Assembly: GCF_016653405.1 (NCBI RefSeq)
Contig: NZ_NHSN01000033.1
Span: 1 to 52,825 of the forward strand
Source: Halorhodospira halophila
GTDB lineage: Bacteria > Pseudomonadota > Gammaproteobacteria > Nitrococcales > Halorhodospiraceae
Reading direction: 5' to 3'
Length of the DNA stretch: 52,825 bases
Part shown: positions 8,685 to 19,243 of the stretch, piece by piece
Layout: each line of letters opens with the position of its first letter
Numbering within the stretch: position 1 is the stretch's first letter
The notes under the pieces: model-generated
Database searches by the model: none
Told to the model about the DNA's origin: nothing
What the model saw: only the letters and a program-made list of their open reading frames with translations
Made by a program: the position numbers and the translations under genes

Positions 8685-11540
8685 ATGGATGCCCTACCCG
8701 ATTCCCTGCACGAGCTCGCCGAGCGCCACCTGGCCACCCTGCACGAGGCCGGGGCGGTGCCCGACGACGAACGCATCACCGCCAGCCTGCCCCGGGTCGT
8801 CGCCGCCAGCGACTTCGTCGCCCAGGCCGTCGCCGAACGGCAGCCGGAGCTGCTCCACGACCTGGCCGAAAGCGGCGACCTATTCACCGCTTACGGCGAG
8901 AGCGGACACCGGCAGCGCCTGCGCCCATGCCTCGACGCCGCCACCGAAGAGGCCGAGCTCTACCGCGCCCTGCGTCGCTTCCGGCGCCGCGAGATGGTGC
9001 GCATCGCCTACCGCAGCCTGGCCGGCTGGACCGGACTGGAAGAGACCCTGGAGGAGACCAGCGACCTGGCCGAGGCGTGCATCGATCTGACCCTTGGCTG
9101 GCTCCACCGCGCCCTGTCCGAGCGCTGGGGCTCCCCGCGCAGCCCCGACGGCGATCCCCAGCACCTGGTGGTGCTGGGCATGGGCAAGCTCGGCGGACGC
9201 GAGCTGAACTTCTCCTCGGACATCGATCTGATCTTCGCCTTCCCCGAGACTGGGGAGACCGACGGCAACCGGCCACGCAGCAACGACGAGTTCTTCGTCA
9301 AGCTCGGCCGACAGCTCATCGGCGCGCTCAGCGAGATCACTCCCGACGGCCAGCCCTACCGCGTCGACATGCGCCTGCGCCCCAACGGCGACGCCGGCCC
9401 CCTGGCCCTGCCTTTCTCCGCCGTCGAGACCTACTACGAAAGCCAGGGGCGGGAGTGGGAGCGCTACGCCATGATCAAGGCGCGCTGCGTCGGTGGGGAT
9501 TACACCGCCGGCGACGAGCTGACCCGCAGCCTGCGCCCCTTCGTCTACCGCCGCTACCTGGACTACGGGGCCCTCGAGCAGATCCGCGAGATGAAGGCGA
9601 TGATCGCCCGCGAGGTGCAGCGGCGCGGGACGGCACGCAATATCAAGACCGGCCTGGGCGGAATCCGCGAGGTGGAGTTCGTTACCCAGGCCTTCCAGCT
9701 GATCCGCGGCGGCCGCGATCCGGCGCTGCGCTCGCGGCGGCTGATGACCACCCTCGAGACCATCGCCGATCAGCAGCTGCTGCCCGAGCACGCGGTCGAG
9801 GAGCTGCGCGGCGGCTACCGGTTCCTGCGCCGGGTCGAAAACGCCGTGCAGATGCTCGCCGACGAGCAGAGCCACACCGTGCCCGAGGACCCCATCGGCC
9901 GTACCCGGGTGGCACTGGCCGCCGGTTACGACGACGCCGACACCTTCGAGGCGGAGCTCGAAACGACCCGGCGGCACATCCACGACCACTTCGACCAAGT
10001 CTTCGCCGCCCCGCAGGCCGAGGACGCCGAGGGCGACGAGGACCCCGCCGAGTTGCTGTGGAACGGCCACCTGGACCCCGACGAGGCCGCCGAACGGCTT
10101 CACGGTCTTGGCTTCCCCGAGCCCGGACACCTCGCCCGACGCCTTGAGCGCCTTCGCGAGGGCGCCGAGGTGCGCGCGCTGTCGGCCCGCGGCCGCCACC
10201 GCCTGGACCGGTTGATGCCCCTGGTGATCAACGCCTGCGTGCGCGCCCGCCGCCCGGATCTGGCCCTGGAGCGGATCCTCGACCTGATCGAGACGGTGGC
10301 CCGGCGCACCGCCTACCTGGCCCTGCTGGTCGAGCACCCCATGGCGCTCTCGCAGCTGGTCCAGCTCTGCGACGCCTCGGCGTGGGTGGCGCGCTTCCTG
10401 GCGGCACACCCGCTGCTGCTCGACGAACTCCTCGACCCCCGCACCCTCTACGAACCCCTCGGGCGCGAGGCCCTGGAAACGGATCTGGACAGCCGCCTGC
10501 GGCGCATCGCCGAGGATGACCTCGAGCAACAGATGGAGGCGCTGCGCCAGTTCAAACAGGCCAACCAACTCAAGGTGGCGGCCGCCGATGTCTCCGGCGC
10601 CGCACCGCTGATGGTGGTCAGCGACTACCTCACCCAGATCGCCGAGACCGCCTTGGAGCGAGCGGTATCCATCTGCCGCGCCCACCTGGTCCACCGCCAC
10701 GGCCGGCCCATGTGCACCGATGACGGCAAGCGCCGCGAGGCCGGGTTCGCCGTGGCCGGCTACGGCAAGCTCGGCGGCCTGGAGCTGGGCTACGGATCCG
10801 ATCTGGATCTGGTCTTCCTCCACGACAGCCGCGGCGAGGCGCAGCATACCGACGGCGAGCGGTCCATCGACAACCAGGTCTTTTTCGCCCGGTTGGCCCA
10901 GCGCGTGGTCCACGTCCTCAACACCGTCACCCCCGGGGGCATCGTCTACGAGGTCGACACCCGACTGCGCCCGTCGGGCAATGCCGGACTGATGAGCACC
11001 ACCCTGGACGCCTTCCGCCAGTATCAGCACGAGGGTGCCTGGACGTGGGAGCACCAGGCCCTGGTGCGGGCCCGCGGCGTCGCCGGCGACCCCGGACCAC
11101 GCGAGGCGTTCGAGCGGATCCGCGCCGAGGTGCTCTGCCAGGGACGCGACACAGCGGCGTTGCGCGAGGCCGTCGCCGGCATGCGCGAGCGCCAGCGCAA
11201 GGAGAAAGGCAGTCGCCGCGCCGGGCGCTTCGACCTCAAGAACGACCGCGGCGGGCTGACCGATATCGAGTTCATCGTCCAGTACGGCGTCCTCGACGCC
11301 GCCCACGACCACCCAGAGCTGACCCGCTACCCGGACAACATCCGCTTGCTGCGCGAGCTCGCCCGGGCCGGTCGGCTGGACGAGGCGGACGCCAACCGCC
11401 TGGCCGGCGCCTACCGCGCTTACCGGCGCCGCGTCCACCAGCTCGCCCTGCAGGATCAGGACGCCGCGGTCGACAGCGAGGAGCTCGCCGACGAGCGGGC
11501 GGCCGTAAGCGGAATCTGGGAGCGGATCATGGAGGGTTAA
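8685..11540 (+). CDS. glnE: Bifunctional glutamine synthetase adenylyltransferase/deadenylylase
   Basis: Adenylylates glutamine synthetase in nitrogen excess and removes the AMP in nitrogen limitation, under control of PII (GlnB) and glutamine. The 951 residues contain two nucleotidyltransferase domains. The N-terminal deadenylylase copy has GMGKLGGRELNFSSDIDLIF near residue 165. The C-terminal adenylylase copy has GYGKLGGLELGYGSDLDLVF near residue 692. Each has its G-K-L-G-G and S-D-x-D motifs intact, separated by the helical linker, and each is followed by an EVDTRLRPSGNAG-type segment. Length matches proteobacterial GlnE. It begins 39 bases after the kinase-like gene. Confidence 0.97.
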   Translation: MDALPDSLHELAERHLATLHEAGAVPDDERITASLPRVVAASDFVAQAVAERQPELLHDLAESGDLFTAYGESGHRQRLRPCLDAATEEAELYRALRRFRRREMVRIAYRSLAGWTGLEETLEETSDLAEACIDLTLGWLHRALSERWGSPRSPDGDPQHLVVLGMGKLGGRELNFSSDIDLIFAFPETGETDGNRPRSNDEFFVKLGRQLIGALSEITPDGQPYRVDMRLRPNGDAGPLALPFSAVETYYESQGREWERYAMIKARCVGGDYTAGDELTRSLRPFVYRRYLDYGALEQIREMKAMIAREVQRRGTARNIKTGLGGIREVEFVTQAFQLIRGGRDPALRSRRLMTTLETIADQQLLPEHAVEELRGGYRFLRRVENAVQMLADEQSHTVPEDPIGRTRVALAAGYDDADTFEAELETTRRHIHDHFDQVFAAPQAEDAEGDEDPAELLWNGHLDPDEAAERLHGLGFPEPGHLARRLERLREGAEVRALSARGRHRLDRLMPLVINACVRARRPDLALERILDLIETVARRTAYLALLVEHPMALSQLVQLCDASAWVARFLAAHPLLLDELLDPRTLYEPLGREALETDLDSRLRRIAEDDLEQQMEALRQFKQANQLKVAAADVSGAAPLMVVSDYLTQIAETALERAVSICRAHLVHRHGRPMCTDDGKRREAGFAVAGYGKLGGLELGYGSDLDLVFLHDSRGEAQHTDGERSIDNQVFFARLAQRVVHVLNTVTPGGIVYEVDTRLRPSGNAGLMSTTLDAFRQYQHEGAWTWEHQALVRARGVAGDPGPREAFERIRAEVLCQGRDTAALREAVAGMRERQRKEKGSRRAGRFDLKNDRGGLTDIEFIVQYGVLDAAHDHPELTRYPDNIRLLRELARAGRLDEADANRLAGAYRAYRRRVHQLALQDQDAAVDSEELADERAAVSGIWERIMEG

Positions 11541-11640
11541 AGGCGCCTTCGCGCCGGCAGCGGGCGGCATCGGCCGGGCAAGTATGGCAAACTGCGGCGC
11601 TGCACCCAGGTCCCGATGACTACCGACGGAGATTCATTCC

Positions 11641-12561
11641 ATGTCCTTCGCCGATCGCGACGGTTCCATCTGGCTCGATGGTGAGATGCTGCCCTGGCGC
11701 GAGGCCCGGGTCCACTGCCTGACCCACACCCTGCACTACGGCATGGGCGTCTTCGAGGGGCTGCGGGCCTACACCACCGATCAGGGGCCGGCGATCTTCC
11801 GCCTGCACGAGCACACCCGGCGGCTTTTCAACTCCGCCAAGATCCTCGGCATGGAGATCGCCCACACGCCCGAGACGATCAACCAGGCATGCATCGACGC
11901 GGTCCGCCGCAACGGCCTGAGCAGCGCCTACATCCGGCCCATGTCGTTCTACGGCTCCGAGGGCATGGGGCTGCACGCCGACGGCCTGCGGACCCACACC
12001 ATGGTGGCGGCCTGGCACTGGGGCGCCTACCTCGGCGACGAGAGCCGGGAGCGGGGCATCCGCGTGCAGACCAGCTCCTTCACCCGCCACCACGTGAACA
12101 TCGCCATGTGCCGGGCCAAGGCCAACGGCAACTACATGAACTCGATGCTCGCCGTGCAGGAGGCCGCCCGGGCCGGGTGCGACGAGGCGCTGCTGCTCGA
12201 CGTGGACGGCTTCGTCTGCGAGGGCTCCGGCGAGAACTTCTTCATGGTCCGCGACGGCGTGCTCCACACCCCGGCGCTCACCTCGGCGCTTGAGGGCATC
12301 ACCCGGGACACCATCCTGCGCCTGGCCGCCGAGGAGGGCATCGAGGTGCGCGAGCGGCGGATCACCCGCGACGAGGTCTACATCGCCGACGAGGCCTTCT
12401 TCACCGGTACCGCCGCCGAGGTCACGCCGATCCGCGAGCTCGACGGCCGCACCATCGGCCCCGGGCACCGCGGACCGATCACCGAGCGGCTGCAGTCGCG
12501 CTACTTCGCGGCGGTGGAGGGACGCGACCCGGCACACACCGACTGGCTCACCTTCGTCTGA
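11641..12561 (+). CDS. ilvE: Branched-chain amino acid aminotransferase
   Basis: PLP enzyme interconverting Leu, Ile and Val with their 2-oxo acids, the last step in their synthesis. The 306-residue class IV aminotransferase has the N-terminal signature LHYGMGVFEGLRAY. The PLP lysine lies in CRAKANGNYMNSML, followed by DEALLLDVDGFVCEGSGENFF and the EVTPIRELDGRTIGPG cofactor loop. GGAGATTCATTCC precedes the ATG. glnE and ilvE are separated by 100 bases, so it probably has its own promoter. Confidence 0.95.
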   Translation: MSFADRDGSIWLDGEMLPWREARVHCLTHTLHYGMGVFEGLRAYTTDQGPAIFRLHEHTRRLFNSAKILGMEIAHTPETINQACIDAVRRNGLSSAYIRPMSFYGSEGMGLHADGLRTHTMVAAWHWGAYLGDESRERGIRVQTSSFTRHHVNIAMCRAKANGNYMNSMLAVQEAARAGCDEALLLDVDGFVCEGSGENFFMVRDGVLHTPALTSALEGITRDTILRLAAEEGIEVRERRITRDEVYIADEAFFTGTAAEVTPIRELDGRTIGPGHRGPITERLQSRYFAAVEGRDPAHTDWLTFV

Positions 12562-12581
12562 GCCTGGCAGCGGTCACCGCC

Positions 12582-13181
12582 ATGCCGGAACAGCCGCACT
12601 TTGTCTGGCACCAGACCCGCATCCGCCCCGAGGACCGCGCCGCGGCCCTCGGGCAACGGCCCGTGGCGGTCTGGCTGACCGGCCTCTCCGGCTCCGGCAA
12701 GTCGACCCTGGCCAACGCCCTGGAGCACGCCCTGCATGAGCGGGGGCGCCACAGCTTCCTGCTCGACGGCGACAACATCCGTCACGGGCTCAATCGGGAC
12801 CTGGACCTCTCCGCCGCCGGGCGGCAGGAGAACATCCGCCGCATCGGCGAGGTCACCCGCTTGCTGCTCGATGCCGGCCTGATCGTGATCACCGCCTTCA
12901 TATCGCCTTATCGCGAGGACCGCGCCCGGGTGCGCGAGGCCATCGGCGCCGAACGCTTCCTGGAGGTCCACGTCCGCGCCCCGCTGGCCACCTGCGAGCA
13001 GCGCGACCCCAAGGGCCTCTACGCCCGCGCGCGGCGCGGCGAGCTCCAGGGGATGACCGGCATCGACGACCCCTACGAGGCGCCGGACGACCCGGACCTG
13101 ATCATCGACACCGACCGGGACAGCGTCGAGACCGCCACCGCACACCTCCTGCAGGCCCTCCAGCAGCGCGGGGCGATCTAG
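12582..13181 (+). CDS. cysC: Adenylylsulfate (APS) kinase
   Basis: Phosphorylates APS to PAPS in sulfate activation. The 199-residue protein has a P-loop in [18 protein letters not shown], then LLDGDNIRHGLNRDLDLS, the AGLIVITAFISPYREDR substrate segment and KGLYARARRGELQGMTGIDDPYE. All are diagnostic for CysC. A second APS kinase domain lies in cysNC at 20161-22074, so this is a stand-alone paralogue. It ends five bases before the SLC13 transporter gene, suggesting a sulfate uptake/activation unit. Confidence 0.95.
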   Translation: MPEQPHFVWHQTRIRPEDRAAALGQRPVAVWLTGLSGSGKSTLANALEHALHERGRHSFLLDGDNIRHGLNRDLDLSAAGRQENIRRIGEVTRLLLDAGLIVITAFISPYREDRARVREAIGAERFLEVHVRAPLATCEQRDPKGLYARARRGELQGMTGIDDPYEAPDDPDLIIDTDRDSVETATAHLLQALQQRGAI

Positions 13182-13185
13182 CGCC

Positions 13186-14952
13186 ATGGGCTGGGAGGCG
13201 TACCTGACGGCCGCCGTCGTCGTCGCCCTGCTGACCACCCTAATCACAACGCGCCTGGCTCCGGACATGGCCTTCCTCGGGGCGGTGACCGTGCTCCTGG
13301 TCAGCGGCGTGATCGGGCCCAGGGAGGCCTTCGAGGGCCTCTCCAACCCCGGCGTGCTCACCGTGGCCGCGCTCTACGTGGTGGTGGCCGGCATCCGCGA
13401 GACCGGCGGGGTCCAGTGGGTCAGCACCCGCCTGCTGGGTCGCCCGCGCTCCCTGCTCGATGCCCAGCGCCGGCTGACCCTGCCGGTGGCCGGCTTCTCG
13501 GCGTTCCTCAACAACACCCCGGTGGTGGCCATGCTCATCCCGGCGGTGGGGGATTGGGCACGCAAGCACAACCTCGCCGAGTCGAAACTCCTCCTGCCGC
13601 TGTCCTACGCCGCCATGCTCGGCGGCACCTGCACGCTCATCGGCACCAGCACCAACCTGGTGGTCAACGGCGCGCTGGAGCAACGCACCGGCGAGGGGCT
13701 GATGCTCTTCGAACTCGCTTGGGTCGGCATCCCGGTGCTGATCGTCGGGCTGGCCTTTATGTTCGCCACCAGCCGCTGGCTGCTCCCGGATCGCCGACCG
13801 GCGGCGGAGACCCTCGAAGATCCGCGCGAGTACACGGTCGAGATGATCGTCGAGCCCAGCGGGCCGCTGGTCGGCCGGACCATCGAACGGGCCGGGTTGC
13901 GCCATCTGCCCGGCTGCTACCTGATGGAGATCGACCGCGGCGGCGAGATCCTGCCCGCGGTCTCGCCCCGGGAGAAGCTGCGCGCCGGCGACCGCCTGGT
14001 CTTCGTCGGCGTGGTGGACTCGGTGGTGGAGCTGCAGAAGATACGCGGCCTCCAACCGGCCACGGATCAGGTCTTCAAGCTCGACGGCCGCCGCTCCGAC
14101 CGCCGGCTCGTCGAGGTGGTGGTCTCCGAGACCTGCCCGGTGGCCAACCGGACGGTCCGTGACGGCCGCTTCCGAACCCGCTACGACGCCGTGGTCATTG
14201 CCGTCGCCCGCAATGGCGAGCGGGTCGACGGCAAGATCGGTGACATCGTCCTGCGCCCCGGCGACACCCTCCTGATCGAGGCCGGCGAGGGGTTCGTCGA
14301 GCGCCAGCGCAACGCCCGCGACTTTCTGCTCGTCCGCGGCATCGAGGGCTCCGCCGTGCCGCGCCACGACCGGGCTTGGCTGGCGCTGGGGATCCTCGGC
14401 GTGATGCTCGGGGTCGTCGGCGTCGGATGGCTAAGCATGCTGGAGGGGGCACTGGCTGCCGGCGCCGCGCTGCTGGCCACCCGCTGCATGACGCTCAACG
14501 CCGCGCGGCAATCGGTGGACTGGTCCGTGATCCTGACCATCGCCGCCGCTTTCGGCATCGGCGCGGCGATGGACCAGACCGGGCTGGCCGCCGTCATTGC
14601 CGGGGGCCTCCTGCAGCTTGCCGGCGAGGTGCCCTGGCTCAACTTGGCAGTTGTCTACCTGGTCACCGTGCTCTTCACCTCCGTGATCACCAACAACGCG
14701 GCGGCCGTTCTGATGGTCCCCATCGCCGCGTCCGTCGCCGCGGATCTGAGTGTCAGCGTGGTCCCCTTTGCCGTGGCGATCATGCTAGCCGCCTCGGCGA
14801 GCTTCGCCACCCCCATGGGCTACCAGACCAACCTGATGGTTTACGGCCCCGGCGGCTACCACTTTACCGACTACCTGCGCGCCGGCCTGCCGCTGAACCT
14901 GGTCACCGGCGCCGTAGCGCTGGCCGTGATCCCGTGGGTGTGGCCCTTCTGA
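13186..14952 (+). CDS. SLC13/DASS-family permease with two TrkA-C domains
   Basis: Inner-membrane transporter of 588 residues. It has about five or six N-terminal membrane segments and a soluble insert of two TrkA-C (RCK-C) domains at about residues 210-380, recognisable from EPSGPLVGRTIERAGLRHLPG and VGVVDSVVELQKIRGL. The C-terminal membrane half follows. The family signatures FSAFLNNTPVVAMLIP and TSVITNNAAAVLMVPIA mark the two substrate/Na+ hairpins. Members of this architecture often carry sulfate. Its position five bases after cysC supports sulfate, but dicarboxylate or another anion cannot be excluded. Confidence 0.85.
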   Translation: MGWEAYLTAAVVVALLTTLITTRLAPDMAFLGAVTVLLVSGVIGPREAFEGLSNPGVLTVAALYVVVAGIRETGGVQWVSTRLLGRPRSLLDAQRRLTLPVAGFSAFLNNTPVVAMLIPAVGDWARKHNLAESKLLLPLSYAAMLGGTCTLIGTSTNLVVNGALEQRTGEGLMLFELAWVGIPVLIVGLAFMFATSRWLLPDRRPAAETLEDPREYTVEMIVEPSGPLVGRTIERAGLRHLPGCYLMEIDRGGEILPAVSPREKLRAGDRLVFVGVVDSVVELQKIRGLQPATDQVFKLDGRRSDRRLVEVVVSETCPVANRTVRDGRFRTRYDAVVIAVARNGERVDGKIGDIVLRPGDTLLIEAGEGFVERQRNARDFLLVRGIEGSAVPRHDRAWLALGILGVMLGVVGVGWLSMLEGALAAGAALLATRCMTLNAARQSVDWSVILTIAAAFGIGAAMDQTGLAAVIAGGLLQLAGEVPWLNLAVVYLVTVLFTSVITNNAAAVLMVPIAASVAADLSVSVVPFAVAIMLAASASFATPMGYQTNLMVYGPGGYHFTDYLRAGLPLNLVTGAVALAVIPWVWPF

Positions 14953-15014
14953 GCCGACCTCACGCCGGCCGCCCTGTCCCAACGCCCGCCGCTCGCTGGT
15001 CATATACTGGCCCT

Positions 15015-15428
15015 ATGACCACTCGCAAGATCGGCACCGCTTCGGCCCCTTTGCCGGCGGGCCCCGGTGATGCGGCCCTGCTCAGCGCTTTCAACGACAT
15101 CCTGGTGCCCGCAGCGGACTGGTTCCAGCCGGACCTGGTGCAGGTCTCGGCCGGCTTCGACGCACACCAGTTCGACCTGGCCCTCAACGCCACCTTCGCC
15201 GGCTTCGGCGCCCCGACCGGTGTGGTACAAGGGATCGCCGACCGGCACTGCGAGGGCCGACTGGCCTTTGTGCTGGAGGGGGGCTACCACCTGGAAGCCC
15301 TCGCCGGCGGCGTCCGGACCGTCCTGGAGGTGCTCGCCGGCGCCCCGCCCCCGATCCCCAGGGAGTGCGGCCTGCAGGGGGTCTCCGAGGCGGCGGCGTT
15401 CCATCTGCCGGGCTTCGCGCAGGACTGA
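15015..15428 (+). pseudogene. Truncated histone-deacetylase/acetoin-utilisation-family protein (C-terminal third only)
   Basis: The 137-residue reading matches only the last part of class II-like bacterial histone deacetylases. It has APLPAGPGDAALLSAFNDI, then FQPDLVQVSAGFDAHQFD, which holds a conserved active-site Asp, and LAFVLEGGYHLEALAGGV. The first two thirds of the domain, with the catalytic His pair and the other zinc ligands, are absent and no trace lies upstream. The first residues MTTRKIG could be the original N-terminus, which would make this an internal deletion rather than a simple 5' loss. It borders the decayed island to its right and is probably non-functional. Confidence 0.75.
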
Positions 15429-15439
15429 ATCCGCTCCTG

Positions 15440-15540
15440 CGCACCGGGTAATTGGCGGGACTCAGAATAGGCTCAATGAGGCCGTGGCTTTCAGCCACGG
15501 AATTCAGCCCCCTTGGAGACCCGCATACTGGGCGGTTTAC
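15440..15540. mobile_element. Probable IS200/IS605-type end remnant with subterminal hairpin
   Basis: CCGTGGCT at 15482-15489 and AGCCACGG at 15493-15500 form a perfect 8-base stem with a 3-base loop, followed by GAATTCAGCCCCCTTGG. Such small imperfection-free hairpins, often with this GTGGCT/AGCCAC core, are the strand-specific ends recognised by IS200/IS605-family TnpA. No tnpA or tnpB gene and no second end are visible, so this is at most a remnant or a tiny non-autonomous element. The limits given are approximate. Confidence 0.5.
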
Positions 15541-15632
15541 AGCGGTGCCTTGCGAGCGGTCCCGCATACGACACTCTTCCGGGCTGCCCGGGGGATCGCC
15601 CACCACTTGACCCCTCGCCCGCCAGAGGCGCG

Positions 15633-16421
15633 TTAGCGCCCAGACCGACGCGTGGTTGCCGAGTAAAAGAGCAATGTCCCTTCCAGTGCGAGCAGGCAAT
15701 CCCAAGGGTTAGTGGTAAGATCCCCGGAGTACCCCGCACCCTGGTTTGGGCCTCCAGCCATATCCGGGGCAAACTGACCTGGCAATTGGTCTGTCTGGGC
15801 ATCCGGGACGCTAGCTCCAAGCAGGGCCGCATCCAGCGCTGTGTCGTGGACTCGCTTGTGCAGGCAATCCACGACCATCTGCCCAAAGCCGAAGAGGTAG
15901 CTACCGCTTCCCTCATTGCCGCCCGTCTCGAGCAACGGCGGAAAACGGCGCCAGTCAGCGGTCAGCGTGTAGCACGCATCCAACCACTGCACGAGCTCTT
16001 CGGGAAGCTCTGCACGGCAGAGACGCAGTAGCTCCAGCTTGCGATCGTCGCCGGGCTTTTCTGAAAACCCGTACCGCTTCAATAAGGCACGGACGTCCTG
16101 AATAGATTGGCGGAAGAATTCCAGGCGGGCGTCCTCGGTTGCCTCGATCGTTTCCAGGATCTTCCGCGCTCCCGATTCCGCCGACCCGGGGTAGAAGCCC
16201 GAACGGGCGCCCCAGGGGGCGAGCAGCGGCGTCGGCCGATATTCCTCCAGAAAGAACCGCTTCAGTTCCTCCGCATCCAGCCGGCTCTCCAGGACGAACT
16301 GCTCGTTCTGCCAGCAGCCGCGGGCCTCCGGATCCGCCTGCTCGACGACCAGGCGCAGAATGCCCAGGGCCTTGAGGTAACTCGCCAGAGGGACCGGCGT
16401 GCAGCCGGAGAGGACAAGGCT
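15633..16421 (-). pseudogene. csx17: Truncated type I-G (I-U) CRISPR protein Csx17 (Cas8-like), N-terminal part
   Basis: The reading from about 16421 carries the Csx17 N-terminal signature LVLSGCTPVPLASYLKALG, then LRLVVEQADPEARGCWQNE, FFLEEYRPTPLLAPWG and NPWDCLLALEGTLLFYSA. Csx17 is the large-subunit (Cas8-like) protein of the Cascade complex in type I-G (formerly I-U) systems. Full proteins are roughly twice this length or more; here the match stops at about 15650 and a stop follows eight codons later. There is no start codon at the normal N-terminus. The frame is instead continuous with the small protein upstream (16661). Non-functional as Csx17. Confidence 0.8.
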
Positions 16422-17931
<1,510 letters not shown>

Positions 17932-17957
17932 AGGAAAGGACCGAAGAGGTGCCAATC

Positions 17958-18335
17958 ATGGCTACCCAAGCGCCGCAAGAAGCCGACCCGGACCGCCGTG
18001 TCCTGACCGAAGCCGTGACCAACGCCGCCGATCTCCTCGGTTTGTCCAACCGCCAGCTCGCCGAGGTGATTGGCGTGAGTGCGTCGACCGTCTCGCGGAT
18101 GCAAAGGGGGGCCTACCACCTCCAGCCCGGCACCAAGGCGTGGGAGCTGAGCCTGCTGCTTGTCCGGGTGGCGAGGTCGCTCGGGGCGATTTGCGCTGGC
18201 GACGAGCGGGTCATGCGCCAGTGGATGCAACACCCCAATCACGATCTGGGTTGTGTACCGTCAACCAGGATTCAGCACGTGGACGGCCTCGTGGAAGTCG
18301 TCGACTATCTTGATGCCCACCGTGCCGTGCTTTGA
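17958..18335 (+). CDS. Antitoxin of the Xre/MbcA/ParS (DUF2384) family
   Basis: The 125-residue product begins MATQAPQEADPDRRVL. It has an N-terminal helix-turn-helix (SNRQLAEVIGVSASTVSRMQ) and the C-terminal DUF2384 toxin-binding part (DERVMRQWMQHPNHDLGCVP, then VDGLVEVVDYLDAHRAVL). Such antitoxins bind and inhibit RES-domain toxins and repress their own operon. GAAGAGGTG precedes the ATG at 17958. An upstream in-frame start at 17883 runs through the putative operator and is rejected. The toxin gene starts within a few bases of the stop. Confidence 0.88.
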   Translation: MATQAPQEADPDRRVLTEAVTNAADLLGLSNRQLAEVIGVSASTVSRMQRGAYHLQPGTKAWELSLLLVRVARSLGAICAGDERVMRQWMQHPNHDLGCVPSTRIQHVDGLVEVVDYLDAHRAVL

Positions 18336-18340
18336 ACGCC

Positions 18341-19120
18341 ATGCCTCCAACGCTGACACTCCACACCGAAGACCTTCTCCAAGAAGCCGCGCCCCGCAGT
18401 GGCTGGGTGTGGCGGGCTGTTGAGAGCCAGCACTACCCCGCCACGCGGAGACTCGTCAGAAGCCATTCCGATCAGGAGCGCCTGGAGGCCCTTCTGGAGC
18501 AGAGCAAGCCAGCTTACCCGGCGGGCACCGAACAGCTGGACTACCTGCTCAAGACCCCTTTCCGCTATCGCCCCCCCAACCCCAACGGCAGCCGTTTCCG
18601 CCGACCGTTCTCGCCTTACGGTGTGTTCTACGCGGCTGAAGCGATCCACACGGCCCTGGCGGAGTTCGCCTTCCACCGCTTCCGGTTCTTCTTCGTCTCC
18701 GAGGGCACGGAGCCTCCGGCACAGGAGGCTCAACTGACCGTCTTTTCAGCAGGCTACCGAACCTCACTGGGCCTCGACCTCACCGCCGGCAATCTGGCTA
18801 CGCATCGGGCCCTATGGACCGATCCGACCGACTACTCCGCGACGCAGTCCCTCGGAGAAACAGCGGCCCAGGCCGGAATCGGGGCAGTACGCTACGAATC
18901 TGTGCGTGCCCCCGGGACAGACGACCAGGGCCGTGGCGCGGGGCGCAACGTCGGGATCCTCGACCCGGCGGTGTTCCAGCCACGGCACCACTGCTCGCCG
19001 CAGGCCTGGTATCTGTACCTGGGCGAACAGGAGGCCAACGCCCGTCGAGCATTCGCCAACCCGGACGAGCAGCTAACCTTTCCGAAGACCGTCTTCCAGA
19101 TGCCCGGCCCGGCCGGATAG
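18341..19120 (+). CDS. RES-domain toxin (probable NAD+-consuming enzyme)
   Basis: The 259-residue product contains the RES domain: FRYRPPNPNGSRFRRPFSPY with the conserved Arg, GVFYAAEAIHTALAEFAFHR with the conserved Glu, and a later Ser in DYSATQSLGETAA. Characterised RES toxins such as MbcT and Res degrade or phosphorolyse NAD+ and stop growth unless bound by the DUF2384 antitoxin. The ATG at 18341 is used; a TTG at 18332 overlapping the antitoxin stop is an alternative. No disruption is visible, so the pair looks functional although it sits at the edge of a decayed CRISPR/defence island. Confidence 0.87.
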   Translation: MPPTLTLHTEDLLQEAAPRSGWVWRAVESQHYPATRRLVRSHSDQERLEALLEQSKPAYPAGTEQLDYLLKTPFRYRPPNPNGSRFRRPFSPYGVFYAAEAIHTALAEFAFHRFRFFFVSEGTEPPAQEAQLTVFSAGYRTSLGLDLTAGNLATHRALWTDPTDYSATQSLGETAAQAGIGAVRYESVRAPGTDDQGRGAGRNVGILDPAVFQPRHHCSPQAWYLYLGEQEANARRAFANPDEQLTFPKTVFQMPGPAG

Positions 19121-19243
19121 ACGACGCGACACGCTGACCCGGAACGGACACCATAAGGACATGGCCATCGGCTCTGACGCGACCGCCGAGCGATCCTTTA
19201 CAATACTCGACCAACGCGGGCTTTCGGTCAGGTGATCAAGGGT

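Noticed and set aside
7544-10147. Plus-strand frame of 867 codons overlapping the ICMT-like, kinase-like and glnE genes
   Set aside because: Arg/Pro-rich out-of-frame translation spanning three real genes.
8880-11570. Very long open frame (896 codons) antisense to glnE
   Set aside because: It mirrors glnE in a high-GC sequence where the complementary frame rarely contains stops. It has no recognisable domain, while glnE on the other strand has all its motifs.
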